Assembly (NCBI GenBank): GCA_014379485.1
Contig: JACMLS010000353.1
Coordinates: forward strand, 1 to 13,068
Source: Bacteroidia bacterium
Lineage (GTDB): Bacteria; Bacteroidota; Bacteroidia; B-17B0; Aurantibacillaceae
Direction: 5' to 3'
Length of the DNA: 13,068 bases
The translations under genes were made by a program, and so were the position numbers. Under the pieces are notes generated by a model. It worked only from the letters and a program-made list of their open reading frames with translations, had not been told where the DNA came from and searched no databases. How positions within the stretch are numbered: the first letter of the stretch is position 1; each line of letters opens with the position of its first letter. Positions 5,126 through 11,543 of this stretch are shown here, piece after piece.

Positions 5126-6437
5126 AATCGTTTATGCGCATATACTCAGCACCTAAACTGCTCATAACAGGGTATGCATCAGGAAATTTTTTTAAAATAT
5201 CTCCATAAAGAGTAAAGCTGTCTTTCCAGGTTTGATTTCTTTTAAAACATAAAAACGAAAAGATCACAATTACAAGGCCAGCAAAAGTGCTTTTTATAAT
5301 GCTATTGCTTTTACTTTTCTTTGGTGTTTTTTTTGCTGCAGTTTTTGAAGCAATAGGTTCTGCCTGCAAAAATCTGTCAATTAGCAAAGCAAAAAACAAT
5401 ATAATTCCTAAACATCCAAGGTAATTATATCGTTCTGCTACAAGCACCTCGCCAAATGGAACAAATTGCAAAACAAAAACAATGTTGAAACCAAAGAAAA
5501 GCAGTGCGCCGGTTTCTCGTTTCAATTTTTTTCTGAAAAGTAAAAACATTCCCACAAAAAAAACAAGCACAAAAACAAAACAAAGAATCTGCGCAATTCC
5601 GGTTTTTTCAGGAAAAGGATAATAGGAGGAAAGTGAAACAGGGATAAGAATTTTATACAGGTAAATGCAAAAGGCATAAGACCCGTTAAGAATTTTTGTA
5701 AAGAAATCAAAGTTGTGAGCCTCATTTAAAAACCCGTCTTTTTTCTGAAGGAAAATTGTTAGAATTCCCGTTCCAATGGAAAGAGCAAAAAACGGAATTT
5801 TCTCTAAAATATTTTGCTTTGAAAATTTTTCTCCCCGCATTACATCATAAGCAATAAGGCACAAAGGAAATGCCACAGCAGTTCCCTTAGATAAAAGCGA
5901 AAGACAAAATAACAAAAGAGCAAATAAATAAAATTTTGTTTTCTTTTTTTCTTTGAAATTAAAATAAGCAAGCGAAGCAAGTAAAAAGAAAAATACATAC
6001 ACCAGGTTTTTTCTTTCCGCAATCCACATTACACTTTCTGCCTGCACCGGATGAACTAAAAAAATTAAAGCAGACACAAAAGCAATTTCTTGTTTGCCGG
6101 TAATTTTTTTTATCAGAAGTAAAACCAATATCCCATTAAGAAAATGAAAGACAAGGTTGTTGAAGTGATACCAGAAAGGTTCCTCGCCGCCCATTTTAAA
6201 ATCCAACATATAAGTCAGCATGCTTACCGGTTGATAATTTCCGAGGTACGATCTCGAAAAAATAGTTTTCAGGTGCTCTACTGTAAACCCTTTAATATCC
6301 GCATTCTCAGTAACGTATTCATGATCATCCCACGGTAGAAAACCCGATTTAAACGCCGGAGAATAAATTAAAAACACCGCAAGCCCCAGCAGCAAAAAAG
6401 CAAACCACTTATTTTCAAACAGAATTTTTTTCATCAT
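5067..6437 (-). CDS. TMTC-like GT-C multi-pass membrane protein, N-terminal part (frameshifted)
   Basis: About ten hydrophobic segments make this an inner-membrane protein. The first external loop carries WDDHEY (adjacent aspartates D37 and D38 from the start used here), the acidic pair expected for metal and lipid-phosphate-sugar binding in GT-C glycosyltransferases. Other blocks typical of TMTC-type proteins follow in order: NYQPVSMLTYMLDF, FWYHFNNLVFHFLNG, HPVQAESVMWIAERKNLVY, LLSKGTAVAFPLCLIAYD, and TWKDSFTLYGDILKKFPD leading into the first TPR. Eukaryotic TMTCs are O-mannosyltransferases; the bacterial members are uncharacterised, so transfer of a sugar from a lipid carrier is inferred. 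An upstream ATG at 6491 adds 18 residues encoded by low-complexity repeat DNA. The ATG at 6437 or 6434, leading into a proper first membrane helix, is preferred. The frame ends at 5067 just after an A9 run, and the TPR region continues in another frame. Confidence 0.82.
   Translation of the reverse strand: MMKKILFENKWFAFLLLGLAVFLIYSPAFKSGFLPWDDHEYVTENADIKGFTVEHLKTIFSRSYLGNYQPVSMLTYMLDFKMGGEEPFWYHFNNLVFHFLNGILVLLLIKKITGKQEIAFVSALIFLVHPVQAESVMWIAERKNLVYVFFFLLASLAYFNFKEKKKTKFYLFALLLFCLSLLSKGTAVAFPLCLIAYDVMRGEKFSKQNILEKIPFFALSIGTGILTIFLQKKDGFLNEAHNFDFFTKILNGSYAFCIYLYKILIPVSLSSYYPFPEKTGIAQILCFVFVLVFFVGMFLLFRKKLKRETGALLFFGFNIVFVLQFVPFGEVLVAERYNYLGCLGIILFFALLIDRFLQAEPIASKTAAKKTPKKSKSNSIIKSTFAGLVIVIFSFLCFKRNQTWKDSFTLYGDILKKFPDAYPVMSSLGAEYMRINDFEKAHSYFNKAIKKKPKVL
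5082..5090 (-). other. A9 homopolymer frameshift site inside the TMTC-TPR gene
   Basis: On the coding strand an ATT codon is followed by nine A's and then CCC. Nine A's give IKKKPKVL and a stop. Eight A's give IKKNPKYYEVYF, which joins the two halves in good TPR consensus. Removing a single base therefore restores the full gene. Confidence 0.85.
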
Positions 6438-6485
6438 TAATTGTTTTCTTGTTGTCCTGCCGCAATTTCCATCGTCCATCGTCCC

Positions 6486-6505
6486 TCTCACTCGCCCCTT
6501 TCCCT
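6486..6505. repeat. Second copy of dispersed CT-rich 20-mer
   Basis: It matches 439-458 at 19 of 20 positions, and both copies are followed by a TCGTCCC word within about a dozen bases. Here it lies just upstream of the minus-strand membrane-protein gene, and the words run into that gene's possible 5' extension. Confidence 0.6.
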
Positions 6506-6553
6506 CGTTCTTCGTCCCTCACCCCCATTTATTTCTCAAACCATACCACTTGT

Positions 6554-6588
6554 CAAAAATAAGCCTGCAATAATACATATTGTATTGC
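6554..6588 (-). promoter_or_regulatory. Possible minus-strand promoter element with adjacent inverted repeat
   Basis: On the minus strand, 6561-6554 reads TATTTTTG, an exact match to the Bacteroidota -7 box TAnnTTTG, about 117 bp before the start of the TMTC-like gene. No TTG was found at the expected upstream distance. The inverted repeat GCAATA / TATTGC (6567-6572 and 6583-6588) sits where a -33 box or an operator would be. Confidence 0.3.
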
Positions 6589-6729
6589 TTTGCCTTTCTT
6601 TTCTCCCGATACTTGTTAACAGAAGCTAAATTTTTCGGCTTTCGGTCTGTTTTAAGATCATCTGAAGCAGATTTATATTTTGTAGTTCACCACTAGAATT
6701 TACAAAATTTTCCCGCAGTTTAATGCTTA

Positions 6730-6747
6730 CGCCAATTTATTTTGGCG
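6730..6747. other. Small hairpin CGCCAA / TTGGCG upstream of the large secreted-protein gene
   Basis: A perfect 6-bp stem with a 6-base loop lies about 160 bp upstream of the ATG at 6908. It could be part of a 5' leader or a protein-binding site. No T-tract follows, so a terminator is not supported. Confidence 0.35.
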
Positions 6748-6907
6748 AGAAAAGAAACATGTTCTGACCCGTTTCAGACCTTAATTCTTTTACCTTTTTT
6801 TTCCATCTGTCAGTTTTTGAAAAGATAAAAAATCTTTAATGATCTGTTATTGCCCTAAAAATGATAAGTGCCGGTTTGTTGCCGGAAAAAATTTAAAAAT
6901 AGAAATC

Positions 6908-9900
6908 ATGAAGAAAATTAAACTACTGCTAACCTTTTTACTGATGGGAGCAGCAATTCCCGGGTTTTCAAAAGAGATTCCCGGTTTTTCTCATAAAACA
7001 GCCGTAAGCTCAACGCAAGAGAATGTTGAAAAAGTTTTATCGGTTTGCTCTGTTCCGTCAAGCAGCGCGCAATTAGACATTAACAACGTGCGCACTGTTA
7101 TTTATACCGGGGGCGATATGTGGTGGGATCTGAATTCAAACGCATCTTACCGAATTCCTAAAGACGGAAACGCAACCTCTTTATTTGCAGGTTCACTTTG
7201 GCTGGGCGGTATTGATGGTGGCGGACAATTAAAAGTGGCGGCAATGACCTATCGACAGAACGGAGTTGATTTTTGGCCGGGTCCCTTAGATACTTTTGAC
7301 GTATCTGTTGACCAGGCAGTGTGTAATAAATACGATCAGATTTTTCAGATAAGCAGGGCAGAAGTAGATGCTTTTGTAAATGAAAATATTCCTTCTTCAA
7401 ATATTACCAACTGGCCCGGTAACGGAGATTTTTCTTCTGCGGGCAGGCAAGGAAAATATCTGGCCCCTTTTCATGATGAATCTGGAGACGGAATTTATGA
7501 TCCCGCCGACGGAGATTATCCTGATTTCGATTTAAACACCGATGGAAAAGATGAAACAACCGGAAAATGTAAACACAAATTATATGGCGATAAAGCATTG
7601 TGGTGGGTATTTAATGATAAAGGTGACATTCATTCAGAAACAGGGGGCATGGCAATGGGTGTAGAAATAAGAGCCCAGGCTTTTGCTTTTAAAACAGATA
7701 ACGAAATTAACGATATGACTTTTTATAATTACGAAATCATTAACCGTTCTTCTTACACATTAGGTCAAACTTATTTTACTGTATGGAACGATGCAGATCT
7801 TGGCTATTACCTCGATGATCTTGTTGGTTGTGATGTGGGGCGTGGTTTAGGATTTATTTTTAACGGAGATGGCAATGACGAAGATGGCGGTGGAATTACC
7901 GGTTATCACTCAACTCCCCCGGCTATTGGTTGCGATTTTTTTCAGGGCCCACTTGCCGATCCGGGCGACGGAATAAACAACGACCACGATTCTATTTTTG
8001 ATAGCCTTACAATGGCCTATACCGCTCCGCTGATTGATGAAGTGGGAGAACAAATTCTTATGTCGGGTTTCTATTTTTACAATAATAATATCGGATCTTT
8101 TTCAAGCGCCACCACCAATCCCAGTAATGGTTCGCAATATTACGGATACATGACCGGGCATTGGAGAGATGGCTCGCATTTTACTTATGGCGGTACAGGT
8201 TACAACTCAGGTGTAAGTGCAAATTTTATGTTTCCCGGCAATACCGATCCTACCGGAATTGGAACGGGCAATTTCATCCAGGCCCCATGGTATTCTTATT
8301 TGCCGCCAACTGGTCCGGCTGTTGATGTGCCTTCAGATAAACGTTTCTTACAATCAGCCGGCCCATTTACTTTACAGCCAGGCGCAGTAAATTATGTAAC
8401 CTTTGGTATGCCATGGGCCCGCACCGCCACACAAAATTCTCCCTGGTCATCTGTACAATTATTACTTGCTGCAGATGATAAAGCACAATCATTATTTGAT
8501 AATTGTTTTAATGTAATTAACGGGCCAGATGCTCCTGATCTTACTATACAGGAATTACAAAACGAACTGCTTATTTATGTTTCTGCAAAACCAAGTACAA
8601 ATAATTATAACGAATCATATGAAGAGCTCGATCCAAATATCAAACCTCCGCTCACCATTCCTAACTTAGATAATACGTATGATTTTGAAGGCTATATTAT
8701 TTACCAGTTAAAAGATGCAGGCATTACTGAAAATGATCTTTATAACCAGGACAAAGCGCGCATAGTTGCACAATGCGATGTAAAGAACGGCCACTCTAAA
8801 TTGGTGAATTATGAATTTGATGCCTCTGTTGGTGCAGCCGTTCCAAAAGTAAAAGTAGAAGGAGCTGATGAAGGAATTGCAAAATCATTTAAAATTACCA
8901 GCGATAAATTTTCAACAGGCAATTCTACTTTAGTAAATCATAAAACATATTATTATATGGCGGTTTCTTATGCATTTAATCAGTATGTAGAATATAAAGC
9001 AGATCAGCCACCTGCGTCACTTTCTGATGCTGCTCCAAATTACTACGGACAGAAATTACCTTTTCTGCGCGGAAGAAGAAACATAAAAAAATATAGCGGT
9101 ATTCCGCACATTCCAAAAGTTGAAGTGGCCGGAACAGTACAAAATTCATGGTACGGCCTTGGTCCTAAAATAACGCGCATAGAAGGACAAGGAAACGGAG
9201 GTAACAGTTTAGATCTGACAGATGAAACCGTTGCACAGATACTTTCTTTAGACACAGGGCGCGTTATACAAACTGTTTACGCAAACTCACGCGGGCCTGT
9301 AAAAATAAAAGTAATAGATCCGCTAAATGTTCCAAACGGAGATTTTACGTTTAAATTTTTGGCAGGCAATAAAAACAACACACTAATTGCAGGCGCTGTA
9401 AACGAAAGTTATAATAACGATTCAATGTGGGTACTTGAATTTTCTCCGGCACCAGGCACTTCTTATAATGGCGCAACAAAATTCTATTCTTCAAAATCAA
9501 TTAAAGTGGGCAATGAACAGATCATTCCTGAAACAGGCCTTTCTGTTTTTATTGAACAGGTAAACGACCCCGGAGATGGAAATTATAGCACAGCTACCGG
9601 TCAGACACAGTATCCGGTAAAGAAAGAAGATTTTATAGAAGCATCTATGACTTTTTCTGATGCAACACAACCCTGGCTCTCTGCAATTGAAGATCAGGAC
9701 GGAAACAACAACTACGCAAACTGGATCTTTTCTGGAAACGCAATTTTTTCTACTACCACAACCCCATCTCCGTGGGACGACTATCATGTTACAAATAGCC
9801 AGGTAAATTATTTTAGTGATCCTGACCAGGTTTGGGAAGGTGTTTTGGGAGGAACATGGGCACCTTACCGTATGTGTGCAAGATCTACTTTTGCAGATCC

Positions 9901-11140
9901 GCTGCTCAGCGCACCCGCATACGAAAAACCATTTGTTTCATTAAGCAATGTAAGCATGCGCACAATGGCAAGTGTAGATATTGTTATTACAACAGATAAA
10001 AATAAATGGACCCGATGCCCTGTGCTGGAAGAATGCGGAATTTCATCCTCAACCTTTCCGGCAGGAATTGAAAAATTAAGTTTGCGCGGCGACCATTCCG
10101 TTAATCAGAACGGCGATACTTTAGGCAGTGGTGGCGGAAAATCTGACGCGAATTTTATCAGTGCAACAGGTATGGGTTGGTTTCCGGGCTACGCAATAAA
10201 CGTAGAAACCGGCGAACGTTTAAATATGGCATTCGGAGAAAACTCAACACTGGGCGTAGATAACGGAAGAGATATGATCTGGAATCCCACACCAAATCAA
10301 TACGATCAGGCTTTTAATCCCGTATTTGGCGGCATGCATTACATTTATGTTTTCGGACATAATGCAGATGGTGTTTTTTCTTCATCAGATGCCTTGCTTC
10401 CAAATCTTCCGAGAGATGTAAAACGTTACGATTACGGAAAATCAATTTACGATCTGTTACGGGTAAACAATTCCAACAAAAAAGCTGAGGTATTTAAAGA
10501 TGCAATGTGGGTAAACATACCCGTATTAAATCCAGAATATGTAAACATCAGCAAATTCAGATCTAATCTGGAAATTCCTACAGATGTTAAGGTCAGATTA
10601 AGAGTAAAAAAACCTTACAGGTACGCGCTGGCAACTCATTTTTCTCCAACAACTACAAGCATGCCAATCACCGTTAACTCATCTTATCTGCCATCTGACA
10701 CCGTAAAAACCAATATTCTGAACAACAATATGCCCATGTATAAATTCAGCACAGCAGATATTTATACAGAACTCAATAATTCTAATGCAGCAGTAAATGC
10801 ATTAGACCTCATTAATATTGTTCCAAATCCGTATTTCGGTTACAGCTCTTACGAAGTCAGCCGTCTCGATAATAAAGTTAAGATCACCAACCTGCCGGAA
10901 AATTGTAAGGTGAGGATCTATACACTTAACGGAACCCTCGTAAGGACTTATAACAAAGACAGTGATCTTGACAGAGACGGTACAAGCTACCGCACTTCAC
11001 TAGATTGGGATTTAAAAAACCAAAAAGGAATTCCGATCGCAAGCGGTTTGTACATCATTCATGTTGATGCACCGGGAATTGGAGAAAAGATCATAAAATG
11101 GTTTGGTGTAATGAGACCTTTTGACCTGCAGAGTTATTAA
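6908..11140 (+). CDS. Very large (1410 aa) secreted protein with T9SS-like C-terminal domain
   Basis: The ATG at 6908 gives a clean signal peptide (MKKIKLLLTFLLMGAAIPGFS), which is why it is chosen over the in-frame ATG at 6839. The N-terminal third has Asp/Gly-rich segments resembling calcium-binding DxDxDG loops, at about 190-215 (DESGDGIYDPADGDYPDFD) and about 318-330 (NGDGNDEDGGG). Long beta-rich Asn/Ser/Thr/Gly sequence follows. From about 1303 a domain starts with NIVPNPYFGY, continues with VRIYTLNGTLVRTY and SLDWDLKNQKGIPIASGLYI, and ends in IIKWFGVMRPFDLQSY. This matches the general plan of the type A T9SS sorting domain, although the last strand is replaced by an unusual tail. Export through the T9SS to the surface or medium is inferred. 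No enzyme motif was recognised. It is followed by a hairpin, then a TonB-dependent receptor on the same strand, so the two may form a functional pair. Confidence 0.85.
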   Translation: MKKIKLLLTFLLMGAAIPGFSKEIPGFSHKTAVSSTQENVEKVLSVCSVPSSSAQLDINNVRTVIYTGGDMWWDLNSNASYRIPKDGNATSLFAGSLWLGGIDGGGQLKVAAMTYRQNGVDFWPGPLDTFDVSVDQAVCNKYDQIFQISRAEVDAFVNENIPSSNITNWPGNGDFSSAGRQGKYLAPFHDESGDGIYDPADGDYPDFDLNTDGKDETTGKCKHKLYGDKALWWVFNDKGDIHSETGGMAMGVEIRAQAFAFKTDNEINDMTFYNYEIINRSSYTLGQTYFTVWNDADLGYYLDDLVGCDVGRGLGFIFNGDGNDEDGGGITGYHSTPPAIGCDFFQGPLADPGDGINNDHDSIFDSLTMAYTAPLIDEVGEQILMSGFYFYNNNIGSFSSATTNPSNGSQYYGYMTGHWRDGSHFTYGGTGYNSGVSANFMFPGNTDPTGIGTGNFIQAPWYSYLPPTGPAVDVPSDKRFLQSAGPFTLQPGAVNYVTFGMPWARTATQNSPWSSVQLLLAADDKAQSLFDNCFNVINGPDAPDLTIQELQNELLIYVSAKPSTNNYNESYEELDPNIKPPLTIPNLDNTYDFEGYIIYQLKDAGITENDLYNQDKARIVAQCDVKNGHSKLVNYEFDASVGAAVPKVKVEGADEGIAKSFKITSDKFSTGNSTLVNHKTYYYMAVSYAFNQYVEYKADQPPASLSDAAPNYYGQKLPFLRGRRNIKKYSGIPHIPKVEVAGTVQNSWYGLGPKITRIEGQGNGGNSLDLTDETVAQILSLDTGRVIQTVYANSRGPVKIKVIDPLNVPNGDFTFKFLAGNKNNTLIAGAVNESYNNDSMWVLEFSPAPGTSYNGATKFYSSKSIKVGNEQIIPETGLSVFIEQVNDPGDGNYSTATGQTQYPVKKEDFIEASMTFSDATQPWLSAIEDQDGNNNYANWIFSGNAIFSTTTTPSPWDDYHVTNSQVNYFSDPDQVWEGVLGGTWAPYRMCARSTFADPLLSAPAYEKPFVSLSNVSMRTMASVDIVITTDKNKWTRCPVLEECGISSSTFPAGIEKLSLRGDHSVNQNGDTLGSGGGKSDANFISATGMGWFPGYAINVETGERLNMAFGENSTLGVDNGRDMIWNPTPNQYDQAFNPVFGGMHYIYVFGHNADGVFSSSDALLPNLPRDVKRYDYGKSIYDLLRVNNSNKKAEVFKDAMWVNIPVLNPEYVNISKFRSNLEIPTDVKVRLRVKKPYRYALATHFSPTTTSMPITVNSSYLPSDTVKTNILNNNMPMYKFSTADIYTELNNSNAAVNALDLINIVPNPYFGYSSYEVSRLDNKVKITNLPENCKVRIYTLNGTLVRTYNKDSDLDRDGTSYRTSLDWDLKNQKGIPIASGLYIIHVDAPGIGEKIIKWFGVMRPFDLQSY

Positions 11141-11154
11141 AATTGTTTAATCCT

Positions 11155-11179
11155 CCTTCCGCATAAACTTTGCGGAAGG
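11155..11179 (+). terminator. Hairpin after the large secreted-protein gene, probable terminator
   Basis: CCTTCCGCA (11155-11163) pairs perfectly with TGCGGAAGG (11171-11179) around a 7-base loop, 15 bp after the stop codon. The stem is GC-rich, but the following sequence (GTTAATTTCAA) is only moderately T-rich. Termination or 3'-end stabilisation is likely but not certain. Confidence 0.6.
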
Positions 11180-11472
11180 GTTAATTTCAAATCAAATGAA
11201 AAACAAAAAACATTCTTTAGAACCTTTGCCTTTTTTTGTTGGCTTTATGTTATTTGCACCTGAAAAAAACAATAAATTTTTCTTAATTCCATTTAATCCC
11301 AAAAACCTGCCACTTACCAAAAAGAACCACTCATCAGTACATATTGACTTGCCCTGCTTCTTAAAACTTCCTAAACTTGTTAAAAGAAGCAAATTTTTAG
11401 TGTTTTTTAGAAGTTTTGGTTTGCTTTATTAAAAACTGATTATCAGACTGTTAAAAAAAAAGAGAAAAATAT

Positions 11473-11503
11473 TTTGTATTCATACCATTCATTTATAAAT
11501 TTA
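11473..11503 (+). promoter_or_regulatory. Candidate Bacteroidota sigma-A promoter for the TonB receptor gene
   Basis: TTTG at 11473-11476 is followed after 19 bases by TAAATTTA at 11496-11503. This fits the Bacteroidota consensus TTTG (-33) and TAnnTTTG (-7), with one mismatch in the last base. It lies about 40 bp before the ATG at 11544, a normal leader length. Confidence 0.5.
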
Positions 11504-11543
11504 CCCGCTCGTAAAAAGGCCTGAACTTAAAAATTGAGATAAT

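Larger units (their letters stand above)
6438..6907. other. Divergent intergenic region with repeats and hairpins
   Basis: This 470-bp stretch separates the minus-strand TMTC-like gene from the plus-strand secreted-protein gene, and no gene is supported in it. From about 6465 to 6527 it carries CT-rich words, including the 20-mer shared with 439-458. Bases 6554-6588 hold a possible minus-strand promoter next to a short inverted repeat. A hairpin CGCCAA-TTTATT-TTGGCG lies at 6730-6747, followed by a weaker TCTGA/TCAGA pair near 6763-6778. No convincing plus-strand promoter for the gene at 6908 was found; TATATTTT at 6674-6681 is a one-mismatch -7 box without a -33 partner. An ATG at 6839 in frame with the large gene is not used, because it would bury the signal peptide behind 23 polar residues. 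Confidence 0.55.
11141..11543. other. Intergenic region between secreted protein and TonB receptor
   Basis: The 403-bp gap holds a hairpin shortly after the upstream stop (11155-11179) and a candidate promoter near its downstream end (11473-11503). Open frames exist on both strands between about 11190 and 11430. They are Lys/Asn/Phe-rich, overlap each other and show no conserved features, so no gene is called. The middle is AT-rich with no other recognised element. Confidence 0.5.

Noticed and set aside
6438..6491. Upstream ATG extending the TMTC-like protein by 18 residues
   Set aside because: The extension is encoded by low-complexity repeat DNA and does not resemble the family N-terminus. 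The ATG at 6437 or 6434 starts directly before the first membrane helix.
6839..6907. Upstream in-frame ATG for the large secreted protein
   Set aside because: It would put 23 polar residues (including Cys) before a textbook signal peptide that begins MKKIKLLL at 6908.
11196..11432. Open frames on both strands in the gap between the secreted protein and the receptor
   Set aside because: They overlap on opposite strands, are rich in Lys, Asn, Phe and Leu as expected from AT-rich noncoding DNA, and have no signal peptide or recognisable motif.
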